A stretch of 64,000 nucleotides of DNA from Lysobacter sp. Root494 (GCF_001427225.1 NZ_LMFH01000006.1:310001-374000); one strand, 5' to 3'; positions 44,273 to 53,438 are shown, counted from the first letter of the stretch. Made by a program: numbers and translations. Notes: generated from the sequence alone by a model not told the origin.

Positions 44273-44358
44273 TGAGGCACTCTGGAACCCTGTTCAGCAA
44301 TGCGACGTGAAATGGCCGCTTCGGACACCGCAGCCGGCGACTGCGGCGCTCCGATCGT

Positions 44359-45543
44359 TCAGTACCACTCGAGCAGTGAAATCCCGAGCCCGAGGTACCA
44401 CGCGCGGTGGTTGTAATCGATCAGGCTTTCGCCGTAGCCATCGAATACCTGGACGTGACCGCGCAGTGCGCGGCTGACGGGAAACCCCCAGTCGAACTGC
44501 ACCGCGCCGCGCGAGTGTTCGCCGGTGCGCAGCGAATGACGTCCCATCAACGCGAACTCGTGTTCGTTCCAACGGCGCACGAGCGTGATGTCGCCGCGGC
44601 CGATGTAGTCCTCGATGCCGGGGTTCTCGTCTTCGTTGCGGCCGTCGGGGATGCGCCACCACGGGCGGATCGTCACCGCCCAGTCTTCGCGATCGAGGCC
44701 GATGTTCGCGACCACGCGATTCCAGCTGCGCGAAATGGGATCGGCGCGGCCGTTGGACTGGTGGTTCACGCCGATGCCGAACAGCCGCCCGTGCCAATCG
44801 CCGAGCGCATAGTTGTTGCGGAAGACCAGCATCACTTCCGGCTCGTAATTCGTTTCCCGGAACGGACGCGATTCCTCGCCGTTGTAGACCTGCCAGCGCG
44901 AACTCTGGGTATAGGCCGCCCATACGTCGCCGTTGTCGCCGAACAGGTTTTCGACCACCTTGGTCTTGAAGCTGAGCTGGAATTTGGTTTCCAGCGCCTT
45001 CAGCGGTTGCCGCTCTGCCGGGACCTTCGTCGGATTCGACGAGGTGGGCACTTCGTTCGTATTGCTCGTCCAGAACGCCGGCAACAGGTAGACCGGCTTG
45101 TACGCGCGGAAGTTGAAGACACCCAGCTTCGAATCCTTCGCCAGTTCCCAGCGGCTATCGAGCATCGAGCCCTTGCCGGCGTTGGCGATGCGGTCGTCGA
45201 ATACCGTGCCGCCTTCCTTGCGGAACAGATCGCTCACCACGCGGCGCGTGCGTTCCTTCGCCGGCAGTGTTTCGAGTTCCAGGCGCTCGTATTGCTGGAT
45301 GACCTGCTTGGTCGCACGGGCATCGATCGCCGCGCGATCGGCGGCGGTGGTGTCGGGCGTGCCGCGCTTCATTGCTGCGTCGTAGCAGGCGAGCCGGTCG
45401 GCGTCGACGGAAATGGCGACGCACGCTGCGGGATTCGGTCCCTCGTCGCCCACCGGCTGCCCGGCGCAGGCCGGCGCACCCACCGGCAACGCGAGCGCCA
45501 TTGCGAAAAGGCTGCGCCGGTTGTACGGGGAACACACCGTCAT
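44359..45543 (-). CDS. pldA: Outer membrane phospholipase A
   Basis: A 394-residue outer membrane protein with an N-terminal signal (SLFAMALALPVGAPACAG). OMPLA catalytic residues are complete and correctly spaced: H261 and S263 in NHQSNG and N275 in SRSWNR (His, +2 Ser, +14 Asn as in the E. coli enzyme). YTQSSRWQVYN and RETNYEPE are also typical. The beta-strands end in GLGISLLEWY. OMPLA hydrolyses phospholipids that flip to the outer leaflet and keeps lipid asymmetry. The segment before the barrel is longer than in E. coli (289 residues). The ATG overlaps the stop of the DUF456 gene by 4 bp (ATGA); an upstream open frame in the same phase is only the DUF456 shadow. Confidence 0.93.
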   Translation of the reverse strand: MTVCSPYNRRSLFAMALALPVGAPACAGQPVGDEGPNPAACVAISVDADRLACYDAAMKRGTPDTTAADRAAIDARATKQVIQQYERLELETLPAKERTRRVVSDLFRKEGGTVFDDRIANAGKGSMLDSRWELAKDSKLGVFNFRAYKPVYLLPAFWTSNTNEVPTSSNPTKVPAERQPLKALETKFQLSFKTKVVENLFGDNGDVWAAYTQSSRWQVYNGEESRPFRETNYEPEVMLVFRNNYALGDWHGRLFGIGVNHQSNGRADPISRSWNRVVANIGLDREDWAVTIRPWWRIPDGRNEDENPGIEDYIGRGDITLVRRWNEHEFALMGRHSLRTGEHSRGAVQFDWGFPVSRALRGHVQVFDGYGESLIDYNHRAWYLGLGISLLEWY

Positions 45544-46040
45544 ACGAACCACGCGAAGACGAACAACCCGACCATGAGGAAGGCGACGCCCAGTTTCAGC
45601 ACAGTGCCGACCACGACGCCCAGCCATGTGCCCAATCCCACTTTCGTCGCCTGGCCCAGTTCGCGTCCGCCCACGCCGCGCAGCCATGCCAGTTCGCCCA
45701 GCAGCGCGCCGACGAAGGGGCCGATGAAGATACCCACGAACCCGAACATCAATCCGGCGAAGGTGCCGAGCACCGCGCCGACCAGCGCCGGTTTGCTCGC
45801 ACCGACGCGCTTCGCGCCGAGCGCCGTGGCCATGAAGTCGATGCCGAGCGAAAGCAGGGTCAGTAGCGCCAGCACGGCCATCGTCCACCCGCCGACCTCT
45901 TCGAAACCGCCGGCCCAGGCGGCCAGCAGCATCCCCGCAAACACCAGGGGCAGACCGGGCAGGGCGGGGAGCACCGTCCCCGCGATTCCGATCACCATCA
46001 ACACGATCGCCAGTACGTAGTAGAGCGTCTGCAGGTCCAT
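45540..46040 (-). CDS. DUF456-family membrane protein
   Basis: A 166-residue hydrophobic protein with four to five helices rich in Gly: VLAIVLMVIGIAGTVLPALP, GLPLVFAGMLLAAWAGGF, VGAVLGTFAGLMFGFVGIFI and the C-terminal GVAFLMVGLFVFAWFV. These match DUF456, a family of unknown function. The ATG at 46040 follows a purine-rich stretch, and the frame upstream is not protein-like. It is the first gene of the leftward operon and is coupled to pldA by an ATGA overlap. Confidence 0.85.
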   Translation of the reverse strand: MDLQTLYYVLAIVLMVIGIAGTVLPALPGLPLVFAGMLLAAWAGGFEEVGGWTMAVLALLTLLSLGIDFMATALGAKRVGASKPALVGAVLGTFAGLMFGFVGIFIGPFVGALLGELAWLRGVGGRELGQATKVGLGTWLGVVVGTVLKLGVAFLMVGLFVFAWFV

Positions 46041-46288
46041 GCTTTTTTCCGTTGCGCGCGGGGGATTTGGCCTATTAATAAGGGGCCCGAAGACCCCCGT
46101 CACTGTCGTTGCATTTTCACGATTCCCGGGGTACCGTGCGGGCGCTGTGTTTGCCAGGGTCACCGTGAACCGTGGCCCGATGCGGTTGATCCACCGATCG
46201 CTACATCGTTGCACCTCGCTTCCTCCTTGCGAACCAGCACACGATGAAAGTCGTGTCTCAACCAGCAAACGTTCCAAGGAGCAAGTAA

Positions 46289-46495
46289 ATGTCCCGCGAA
46301 AACGGTACCGTCAAGTGGTTCAACGATGCCAAGGGCTTCGGCTTCATCAGCCGTGAAAATGGCGAGGATGTGTTCGTGCACTTCCGCGCCATCCAGACCC
46401 AGGGCTTCAAGAGCCTGAAGGAAGGCCAGAAAGTTTCGTTCACCGTCGTCCAGGGCCAGAAGGGCCTGCAGGCTGACGCCGTCGAACCGATCTAA
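46289..46495 (+). CDS. Cold-shock domain protein (CspA family)
   Basis: A 68-residue nucleic acid-binding protein. RNP1 is KGFGFISRE (about 16-24) and RNP2 is VFVHFRAI (about 28-35); the [15 protein letters not shown] opening and PI end are typical. It binds single-stranded RNA/DNA and works as an RNA chaperone. The ribosome site is AAGGAGCAAGTAA just before the ATG. The 248 bp between it and the divergent DUF456 gene contain an AT-rich patch (CCTATTAATAAGG, about 46071) that could be a promoter for either side; if it serves this gene the 5' leader is about 200 nt, as in other csp genes. A terminator follows. Confidence 0.95.
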   Translation: MSRENGTVKWFNDAKGFGFISRENGEDVFVHFRAIQTQGFKSLKEGQKVSFTVVQGQKGLQADAVEPI

Positions 46496-46535
46496 TTTGT
46501 CCCGGCGCGCGGGCATACCGCGTAACAGGATTTTT

Positions 46536-46566
46536 GAAACCCGGCCTGCGCCGGGTTTCTTTTTTG
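46536..46566 (+). terminator. Rho-independent terminator after the cold-shock gene
   Basis: GAAACCCGGC-CTGC-GCCGGGTTTC stem followed by TTTTTT. The stretch from here to the pilin operon (46567-46780) has nothing recognisable. Confidence 0.92.
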
Positions 46567-46780
46567 CAATGCGGCAAGCTGCTCTCCCGCAGATCCCTGC
46601 CGCGCCGCCGGTGCTACCCGCTAATGTGAATGGGCGCACGATTCAGGTCTCCCACTGACCGCTGGTCGGTATTTCTTGCCATTTCGTCTGTAAATTCCTA
46701 CCGTAAGTCGGCCGGACGAACGGCAGCCGGCTTACCGCAGGGGTGCGGTGCCGGCAGGAAGTGGCAATCGGGGGCAGGGG

Positions 46781-46951
46781 ATGCAGGCGGAAATCCGGGG
46801 ATTCACGCTGGTCGAGCTGGCCGTGACGCTTGTCGTCGCGGCGATCCAGTTCGTCCTGGCGATGCCCTCGGTTTCCGGATCGCTGCGGCGCGACTCCTCC
46901 CCGACCAGGAAGAGGAAGGGCGGACCCGTATCGATCTCCCCATGCGGAGCC
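46781..46951 (+). pseudogene. In-frame remnant of a duplicate prepilin N-terminus upstream of fimT
   Basis: From an ATG with a strong GGGGGCAGGGG ribosome site, this reads MQAEIRGFTLVELAVTLVVA then AIQFVLAMPSVSGSLRRDSS. That is a textbook type IV prepilin leader (cleavage after G7, F+1, E+5) and hydrophobic helix like FimT/GspH. After about 40 residues the pilin similarity stops and a charged stretch (PTRKRKGGPVSISPCG) leads, without a stop codon, into the second prepilin start at 46952. It may be a decayed copy of fimT, or the true start of a fusion of 243 residues with two leader motifs. Confidence 0.6.
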
Positions 46952-47512
46952 ATGGCGGGATTTTCGCTCGTCGAACTGATGGTTACCGTCGCCGTGCTGG
47001 CCATTGTGGTCGCGATGGCCATTCCTACCTTCACCGCCATCGTTAACGGGAACCGCCTGGCATCGGCGGCAAACGAGACTCTCGCGATCTTCCAGAGCGC
47101 ACGCATTGAGGCCATCAAGGCCAACCGGCGTTCGGTGGCATGCCTCAGCGCCGATCCTGACGCGGCCGCACCCTCGTGTACTACAGGGACCCCTGCAGGC
47201 TGGATCGTATTTACCGATTTGAACCGGGACGGGCAGTTCACCGCCGGGGAAAAACTGCTGCGCGTCAGCTCCCTTCCGGCTGGTGTGCAGGTATTGGTCA
47301 GCAACAGCCTCGCCGGGAAAGTCGTCTTCCGCGCCGACGGCATGGCCCGGACCGACACCGGCGACCTTCTGAGCGCCACCGTCGACATGTGCCTGCGCAC
47401 CAACCAGCCCAGGCAGAACGTACGCCACATCAGCATCGGTTCCGGAAGTCGGCTGTCGATCCAGAGAGCCGACACCGGTGGCGAATGCGGCATTCCGAGC
47501 GACACGCCATGA
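46952..47512 (+). CDS. fimT: Type IV minor pilin FimT/GspH family
   Basis: A 186-residue prepilin of the GspH/FimT group, the usual length. The leader is only MAG, cut before F4 with E8 at mature position +5 (GFSLVELMVTVAVLAIVVAM), then the long helix and a globular domain with NRLASAANETLAIFQSARIE. It forms part of the pilus tip or priming complex. The ATG at 46952 has GCGGAGCC upstream; the frame is open back to another prepilin start at 46781 (see that entry). It begins the minor pilin operon and overlaps pilV by 4 bp (ATGA). Confidence 0.9.
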   Translation: MAGFSLVELMVTVAVLAIVVAMAIPTFTAIVNGNRLASAANETLAIFQSARIEAIKANRRSVACLSADPDAAAPSCTTGTPAGWIVFTDLNRDGQFTAGEKLLRVSSLPAGVQVLVSNSLAGKVVFRADGMARTDTGDLLSATVDMCLRTNQPRQNVRHISIGSGSRLSIQRADTGGECGIPSDTP

Positions 47513-47982
47513 CGAAAATGACATCAGTCCAACGCAACAGGTCGTGCGTCCCCAACCGGCGCTCCTTGCGGGGTGTGACCATGATCGAGGTGCTGGTTGC
47601 GGTCGTCGTTCTGGCCTTCGGGCTGCTGGGAATCGCAACCATGCAGATGTCCGCGTTGCGAAACAGCCAGAGTTCGATGGATCGCAGCCAGGCGACTGTC
47701 CAGAGCTACGCGATCCTGGACTCCATGCGCGCCAATCTCTCGGTAGCGCGCATTGGCGGTTACGACCTTACTCCCATGACCTGCTCGACCCCTGCGCCGG
47801 GCACGCTCGCGCAGAACGATCTCAGCGCATGGATGACATCCTTGAAACAGAGCATGGGGGAATCCGCCTGCGCGAAGATCGTCTGTGGTGGTGTCGAGTG
47901 CGAAATCACGGTCCAGTGGGACGACTCCCGCAACAAGGGCGGTTCCTCCGAACAGCAGGTCGTGACGAGGACTCGCCTATGA
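47509..47982 (+). CDS. pilV: Type IV pilus modification/minor pilin PilV
   Basis: A 157-residue minor pilin. The prepilin motif is RGVTMIEVLVAVVVLAFGLL (cut after G22, E27 at +5), followed by the typical LLGIATMQMSALRNSQSS of PilV. The C-terminal domain has conserved Cys pairs (ACAKIVCGGVEC). Part of the priming complex at the pilus tip with PilW, PilX, FimT and PilY1. The ATG sits on the fimT stop (ATGA), so the start is secure. Confidence 0.93.
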   Translation: MTKMTSVQRNRSCVPNRRSLRGVTMIEVLVAVVVLAFGLLGIATMQMSALRNSQSSMDRSQATVQSYAILDSMRANLSVARIGGYDLTPMTCSTPAPGTLAQNDLSAWMTSLKQSMGESACAKIVCGGVECEITVQWDDSRNKGGSSEQQVVTRTRL

Positions 47983-49070
47983 ACAAGCGATGCGCTGGCA
48001 ACTCCGGACAACGCGGCGTCACGCTCGTTGAGCTGATGGTCGCGATGGTGCTTGGACTGATCGTATTGGGCGCGGTCACCACGGTGTTCCTTTCCAATAG
48101 CCGGACTTACGCGGCGACCGAAAGCCTTGGCCGGTTCCAGGAAAATGCCCGCGTCGCATTCGAGCTCATGGCGCGCGACATCCGCGAAGCCGCCGGCAAT
48201 CCGTGCTCGAGGAACCTGCCTGTCTACAACGTCCTGAACGCGCCAGGCTCCGTCTGGTACACCGAATTCACCGCGGGAGTCCGTGGCTATGCGGGAGGCA
48301 TGGCGTTTCCCGATGCGGCCTTCGGCACGGGCGCCGGACAACGGATCGCGGGTACCGATGCCGTCGAACTCAAATCTGCGGTCGCGGAGGGCGTCGCCAT
48401 CGTCCGCCACAATCCGAGTTCGGCCCAGTTCAAGCTGAGTACCGCAAGTCACGGGCTGTCGGACGGCGATCTGGCCCTTGCCTGCGATTTCGGCCAGGCC
48501 GCGGTCTTCCAGGTCACGAACGCGCAGCCGGGCATCAACGATACGGTTGTCCACAACAAGGGCGTCGGCACGCCGGGCAACTGCAGCAAGGGGCTGGGCT
48601 GGGGCGCTACCCGAAACTGCAGCACCAATGGCAACAGCTATGCATTCGGTTGCTACATGGGGAAGTGGGAAGCGGGCGACTGCGCGGATGAGAACCCGAA
48701 GGATGGTGCGCCGGATCGATGGCCGGCGACCATCGCCAGATTGCGGATGAGTCGTTGGTACATAGGTGTCAATGCGCGTGGCGGGCGTTCGCTGTACCGC
48801 TCCAGTCTCCGCAATACGGGCGGCGTACCCGGAGTTCAGCGGGACGAGATCACCGAAGGCGTGCGGGACATGGAGCTCACCTATCTCGTTGCAGGTGCAA
48901 CGCAGTACGTCGACGCGGCGAGTGTCGCTGCCGGTGACTGGACATCCAACAACGTGATTGCCATGCGCATCGATCTCACGCTGATCGGCAACGAGCCTCT
49001 GGGTACGGACGGCAGTCCGCTGCAACGCAGGCTGATCCATGTCGTAACCATCCGGAATCGCAACCGATGA
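47979..49070 (+). CDS. pilW: Type IV minor pilin PilW
   Basis: A 363-residue minor pilin, the largest pilin-like protein of the operon. The leader ends at G13 (QRGVTLVELMVAMVLGLIVL, E18 at +5); the following TTVFLSNSRTYAATESLGRF and QENARVAFELMARDIREAAG are standard for PilW. The globular domain has several cysteines and a C-terminal DLTLIGNEPLGTDG. It overlaps both pilV and pilX by 4 bp (ATGA). Confidence 0.94.
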   Translation: MNKRCAGNSGQRGVTLVELMVAMVLGLIVLGAVTTVFLSNSRTYAATESLGRFQENARVAFELMARDIREAAGNPCSRNLPVYNVLNAPGSVWYTEFTAGVRGYAGGMAFPDAAFGTGAGQRIAGTDAVELKSAVAEGVAIVRHNPSSAQFKLSTASHGLSDGDLALACDFGQAAVFQVTNAQPGINDTVVHNKGVGTPGNCSKGLGWGATRNCSTNGNSYAFGCYMGKWEAGDCADENPKDGAPDRWPATIARLRMSRWYIGVNARGGRSLYRSSLRNTGGVPGVQRDEITEGVRDMELTYLVAGATQYVDAASVAAGDWTSNNVIAMRIDLTLIGNEPLGTDGSPLQRRLIHVVTIRNRNR

Positions 49071-49612
49071 GCCGCCGTGTTCGAACACTGTCTTCGTCTC
49101 CTCGCCAGCAGCGCGGCGCGACGCTCGCCGTCGTGCTGATCCTGCTGCTGGTCATGACCCTGATTGCCCTGGCCAGCCTGCGCGGCACTTTGATGCAGGA
49201 GCAAATGGCTTCCAGTGCTCTTGATCGCAGTCGTTCGTTTCAGGCGGCGGAAGCGGCACTCCGGGAAGGTGAGGCGATAGCTGCGAATCCGGGTACGGTC
49301 TTGCCCGCATCCGGTTGCGAAGGGGGGCTGTGCGCAAAACCCGATCCGGCGGCTGCGCCGGTTTGGGAGGACGCCACCGTCTGGAGCACCGCACCGGAAG
49401 TCACGGTGAATCTCGGCGACGAAACTGCAAAGTCCAGATACATCGTCGAGCTGCTTGCCGACGATATTCCGCCGACCGGCAGCTGTACGACTACCGGTGA
49501 CGTCTCCGAAACCACGTGCAGCGGCAAGGAGAAACGCTATCGGATCACCGCACGCAGCCAGGCAGCCGGGCGGGCGGAAGTCACCTTGCAATCCATTTTC
49601 GCGGTTCCCTGA
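49067..49612 (+). CDS. pilX: Type IV pilus assembly protein PilX
   Basis: A 181-residue minor pilin. The N-terminus SSPRQQRGATLAVVLILLLV has the prepilin Gly (G17) and hydrophobic helix but lacks the usual Glu at +5, which is the norm for PilX/GspK-like proteins at the tip. LRGTLMQEQMASSALDRSRS and FQAAEAALREGEA are characteristic. The ATG overlaps the pilW stop by 4 bp. Confidence 0.93.
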   Translation: MSRRVRTLSSSPRQQRGATLAVVLILLLVMTLIALASLRGTLMQEQMASSALDRSRSFQAAEAALREGEAIAANPGTVLPASGCEGGLCAKPDPAAAPVWEDATVWSTAPEVTVNLGDETAKSRYIVELLADDIPPTGSCTTTGDVSETTCSGKEKRYRITARSQAAGRAEVTLQSIFAVP

Positions 49613-49624
49613 TCGGAGTTACTC

Positions 49625-52600
49625 GTGAGAACCCAACAGCAGCATCCGATGAAGGCTGGCAAGTGCTATCGCGACGGCATCATTGCATCGTGCATTGCCT
49701 TCCTGGCCACGGTGGCGGCGTTTCCAGGTCACGCGGTCAATATCCCTTCGCTCCCGTTGCAGTCCGGATCGGCGTATCCGCCTGCCAACGTGCGCTTCAT
49801 CCTTGACGATTCGGGTTCGATGAATCTCATCGCGATGCCTGCAGCACTGGCGGACCCGAACTACGAAAACGGCACGGGCGCATCGGGAAATCTCGATTCG
49901 ACCAACGTCACTCATGCCTCGTATGGCCACAACACCATCTACTACAACCCGGCGACGACGTATCTGCCGTGGATACGAGCAGACGGCACGCGCTACAGCG
50001 GTGGACAGGCATACAACGCCGCATACCGGCACACTGCCCTGCTGGCGGATCCGGTCAATCTGGGAAACAGCGTCCAGACGTTCTACGTGCCCAGGACCGG
50101 CGCTTCGATCGCCAGTACGAGCAACTCCGACTTCTACCGCTACCAGATCCGTGCCGTTGCCGGCGCGCTGAGGGTAGTGCGCGCCGAGTGGCGCAATAAC
50201 GGCAACGCAAACGGCGACGGAGGCTCGGAGAACCGGGGTTGCGGCAATTCCGGCGCGACCTGGCGGAACTGCGTATTCGCAACCCCCACGGGGCGCAGCG
50301 AAACGGATGAAATGGTGAATTTCGCTACGTGGTATTCGTACCATCGCAGCCGAATGAAGGTGGCCAAGGCGGGAGCCAGCGAAGCGCTCAGTCAGGTCGG
50401 GGACAATCTGCGCATCGGCCTCGACACCATCAACCGCAATACCAGCGGCATACCGTTTGATATTCCCGTCGGTAACGACAATGGCTTGTTCAAGGGCAGC
50501 AACAAAGCTACGTGGTTCGAGCGCCTGCACGCGGCGGAGGGCGGCGACAGCACGCCGCTGCATCGCGCGTTGCAACGCGCGGGCAACTACTTCTCCCAGA
50601 CCGGGAGTGGCGGACCTTGGGGGCCCGAAAACGCCAACCAGATCAGCTGCCGCCAGAACTTCGCGATTCTGACCACTGACGGGTTCTGGAACAGCACGAC
50701 CGGGTTCAGCAGCGTGGGCGACACCGACGGAACAGAGGGCACCGCAATCACCAACTCGGCGGGCAAGACGTATGCCTACAAGGTGGAACGCCCCTACTAC
50801 GACAACTTCGTTGAGACCGGCGCAAAAAGCCGCGGAGACACGCTTGCGGACGTAGCGATGTATTACTGGAAGCGCGATCTGCGAGGAGACCTGGAGAACA
50901 ATGTTCCGGACTCGTTCGCCGATCCCGCCTTCTGGCAGCACATGGTGACCTTCGGCGTCTCCATCGGCCTGAAGGGCCGGTTGAACCCCAAGAGCGATTT
51001 GCCGGCGATAAGCAACGGCACGAAACATTGGCCCGATCCGATCAATGGGGGCGAAAACGCGGATCGTATCGATGATCTTTGGCACGCTTCGGTAAACGGA
51101 CGTGGCGATTTCCTGGTTGCCTCCAATACCAGGGAGTTCGCCCAGGGATTGCTCGAAGCTTTCGCGATCGTGGCCCAGCGCCTGGGTTCAGCGTCGAACG
51201 TGACAGCCAACAGCACTTCTTTTTCCTCCGATACACGCGTTTATCAGGCGAGCTACGTCTCGGGGAAATGGTCGGGCGAACTGGCTGCATACGATGCTAC
51301 GTCGGCGGGGGTCGCGACAACGCCGGCCTGGAAGGCTTCGACGCGGATCCCTGCTTCCGGACGAACCATCCTGACCTGGAATGGCGTGGGTGGGGCGACG
51401 TTCCCTACCTCCGTGCAGATTTCGCAGCTGGACGCGAGCGATCGCATCACCTCGCCGGTAAGCGGCGAAGACAACGCCAGTTACGTCGCCGGGACCCGCT
51501 CCAGGGAGCGGCAGAACGGTGGCGAGTTGCGCGACAGGGCAACCGTTCTTGGCGACATCGTCAATTCATCGCCCATGTATGTGAAGGAAAGCGAGACCAT
51601 CTTTGTCGGTGCCAACGACGGCATGCTTCATGCCTTCAACGCGCTTTCCGGTGCGGAACTGTTTGCTTACGTACCCGGCGGCATCGACTTTTCCGGACTG
51701 AAGTCACTGAGTGATACCCAGTATTCCCACAGGTACTTCGTCGATGGTCCGGTCGTCGTTTCAACGAGCAGGCAGACACCGGGCAGGAACTATCTCGTCG
51801 GAACGCTCGGGCGCGGGGGCAAGGGCGCGTATGGCCTTGACGTTACGAATCCGGGGAGGTTCCGCAGTTCGAACGTGCTCTGGGAGATGACTGCGGGCAG
51901 CAATCTTGGTTACGTGCTGGGCGAGCCGCTGATCGTCACGCTCAATGACGGAACCAAGGCCGTTGTCTTCGGCAATGGTGTCAACAGCACCAGCGGCAAG
52001 GCTGTGCTTTATGTGGTCGATATTGCTACGGGAGTCGTGCTCGAAGAGATCGATACCGGTGAGGGCGGCGACAATGGACTTTTTGCGCCGCGTGGCTGGG
52101 ATGACGACGGCAACGGCACGGTCGACTACATCTACGCAGGCGACCTCAAGGGAAACGTATGGAAGTTCGATTTCACCACCAGTGACCCGCAGGTGGCGCT
52201 GGGCGGGAAACCTCTGTTTACCACGCCAGCCGGTCAGCCGATTACGGCTGGACTGGCACTCGCACGCGAGCCGGCTCCGACTGGACGGCGCTGGGTTTTC
52301 GTGGGGACCGGCAGCTTCATGTCCAGCGCCGACCTTACCGACGCGACCGTCCAATCCGTCTACGGATTGATCGACGATGACACCGAGGTAGGCAGGAGCG
52401 ACCTCCAGATGCGTGACATCGTGGCCACCGCGATGGTCAACGGGCGCTTACAACGCGCTTTTGAACCGGCCGCTTCCCTGCCAGCAGGCAAGAAGGGCTG
52501 GTACCTGGACCTGGATGCGCCCGAACCCGGTGAACGCATCGTCAGCAGGCCACAGGTGCGCGGCAATGTCCTGCTTTTCTCGAGCCTTGTCCCGCCTGCG

Positions 52601-52912
52601 AACGACACGTGCGAGGCAGGAGGAAAAGGCTTCGTCAATGCAATCGATGTCTTCACCGGGACTGGCCTGATTGAACCGTACTTCGACGCGAACGGCGACG
52701 GCTCGGTAGACGAAAACGATTCGCTCACTGTTGGCGGGGACAAATTGCCGGTTGGTTCAGTCGACCTGGGAGTCGGAATGCCCACGCTCCCGACCGTCAT
52801 CGACAACCTGCTGGTTGTCGGGGGTTCCAAGGGGAACATGGGGCAGACGGTGGTGAACCCGCAGGGAGGCCAGGCCCAGCGGCTCTCGTGGCGAGAGATT
52901 TTGGGGGATTGA
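49625..52912 (+). CDS. pilY1: Type IV pilus tip adhesin/assembly protein PilY1
   Basis: A 1095-residue secreted pilus-associated protein. A signal peptide (IIASCIAFLATVAAFPGHA) ends near residue 37. A MIDAS motif D61-D-S-G-S (LDDSGSMN) shows a VWA-like region at the N-terminus. The C-terminal half is the PilY1 beta-propeller (DRATVLGDIVNSSPMYVKES, VGANDGMLHAFNALSGAELF, GTLGRGGKGAYGLDVTNPG) with an EF-hand-like calcium loop DANGDGSVDEND near 1021 that controls retraction and twitching in Pseudomonas. It acts in pilus biogenesis, adhesion and surface sensing. GTG start with GGAG seven bases upstream; a later ATG (residue 9) is possible. Confidence 0.95.
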   Translation: MRTQQQHPMKAGKCYRDGIIASCIAFLATVAAFPGHAVNIPSLPLQSGSAYPPANVRFILDDSGSMNLIAMPAALADPNYENGTGASGNLDSTNVTHASYGHNTIYYNPATTYLPWIRADGTRYSGGQAYNAAYRHTALLADPVNLGNSVQTFYVPRTGASIASTSNSDFYRYQIRAVAGALRVVRAEWRNNGNANGDGGSENRGCGNSGATWRNCVFATPTGRSETDEMVNFATWYSYHRSRMKVAKAGASEALSQVGDNLRIGLDTINRNTSGIPFDIPVGNDNGLFKGSNKATWFERLHAAEGGDSTPLHRALQRAGNYFSQTGSGGPWGPENANQISCRQNFAILTTDGFWNSTTGFSSVGDTDGTEGTAITNSAGKTYAYKVERPYYDNFVETGAKSRGDTLADVAMYYWKRDLRGDLENNVPDSFADPAFWQHMVTFGVSIGLKGRLNPKSDLPAISNGTKHWPDPINGGENADRIDDLWHASVNGRGDFLVASNTREFAQGLLEAFAIVAQRLGSASNVTANSTSFSSDTRVYQASYVSGKWSGELAAYDATSAGVATTPAWKASTRIPASGRTILTWNGVGGATFPTSVQISQLDASDRITSPVSGEDNASYVAGTRSRERQNGGELRDRATVLGDIVNSSPMYVKESETIFVGANDGMLHAFNALSGAELFAYVPGGIDFSGLKSLSDTQYSHRYFVDGPVVVSTSRQTPGRNYLVGTLGRGGKGAYGLDVTNPGRFRSSNVLWEMTAGSNLGYVLGEPLIVTLNDGTKAVVFGNGVNSTSGKAVLYVVDIATGVVLEEIDTGEGGDNGLFAPRGWDDDGNGTVDYIYAGDLKGNVWKFDFTTSDPQVALGGKPLFTTPAGQPITAGLALAREPAPTGRRWVFVGTGSFMSSADLTDATVQSVYGLIDDDTEVGRSDLQMRDIVATAMVNGRLQRAFEPAASLPAGKKGWYLDLDAPEPGERIVSRPQVRGNVLLFSSLVPPANDTCEAGGKGFVNAIDVFTGTGLIEPYFDANGDGSVDENDSLTVGGDKLPVGSVDLGVGMPTLPTVIDNLLVVGGSKGNMGQTVVNPQGGQAQRLSWREILGD

Positions 52913-53352
52913 TGGTGCATCACCGAATGTTGAGGCCTTTCCCCTCGCAACGCAGGGCAGGCATCGCCAGCGTCCGTGGCTTCACGCTGATCGAATTGAT
53001 GATCACATGCGCATGCGTAGCAATCCTTGCTGCAATTGCGGTCGCCAGCTACGAATTCGCGATCGTCAAGACGCGACGGGGGGCAGCCCAGGCATGCCTG
53101 ACAGACTCCGCGCAATTCATGGAACGCTGGTATACGACCCACCTCACGTATGCGGGAGCTCCTGATCCGAGCTGCGGCTCCGAAGTGGGAAATCACTATG
53201 CGATCGCATTCGCAGGGACTCCGGACGGCACCTCCTATACGCTTCGGATCTCTCCCCAAGGCAGGCAGGCAGAAGTCGAAACCAAATGCGGAGCCATGAC
53301 GCTCAACCAGGCGGGACAGAAATCTGCGGCAACCACGGAATGCTGGAAGTAG
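52912..53352 (+). CDS. pilE: Type IV pilin PilE-like minor pilin
   Basis: A 146-residue type IV pilin with a 23-residue leader ending RG and then FTLIELMITCACVAILAAIA (E28 at +5). The body (RRGAAQACLTDSAQFMERWY, TTHLTYAGA, NHYAIAFAG, SYTLRISPQGRQA) is that of the PilE/ComP-like minor pilin at the end of pilY1 operons. Two cysteines near the C-terminus (TKCGAM, TTECWK) could form the D-region disulfide. The ATG overlaps the pilY1 stop by one base (TGATG), supporting this start. A bidirectional terminator is 28 bp downstream. Confidence 0.92.
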   Translation: MVHHRMLRPFPSQRRAGIASVRGFTLIELMITCACVAILAAIAVASYEFAIVKTRRGAAQACLTDSAQFMERWYTTHLTYAGAPDPSCGSEVGNHYAIAFAGTPDGTSYTLRISPQGRQAEVETKCGAMTLNQAGQKSAATTECWK

Positions 53353-53380
53353 TAGCGCCGACCGCCAGGCGCATCCCATA

Positions 53381-53411
53381 AAAAAGGCCCGCTCAGAAGC
53401 GGGCCCTTTTT
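53381..53411. terminator. Bidirectional rho-independent terminator
   Basis: AAAAAGGCCCGC-TCAGAA-GCGGGCCCTTTTT: a GC stem with an A-tract on one side and a T-tract on the other, so it works in both directions. It separates the pilus operon from the convergent glycine-zipper gene. Confidence 0.95.
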
Positions 53412-53438
53412 GTCCGAGTGTTCAGCAGCGCTCAACGG

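Noticed and set aside
45541..45888. Longer N-terminus of phospholipase A
   Set aside because: The added residues overlap DUF456 in another frame; the ATGA overlap and the signal peptide favour 45543.
49619..51085. A 488-residue minus-strand open frame inside pilY1
   Set aside because: PilY1 motifs are clear on the plus strand with operon overlaps; the antisense frame has no recognisable feature.
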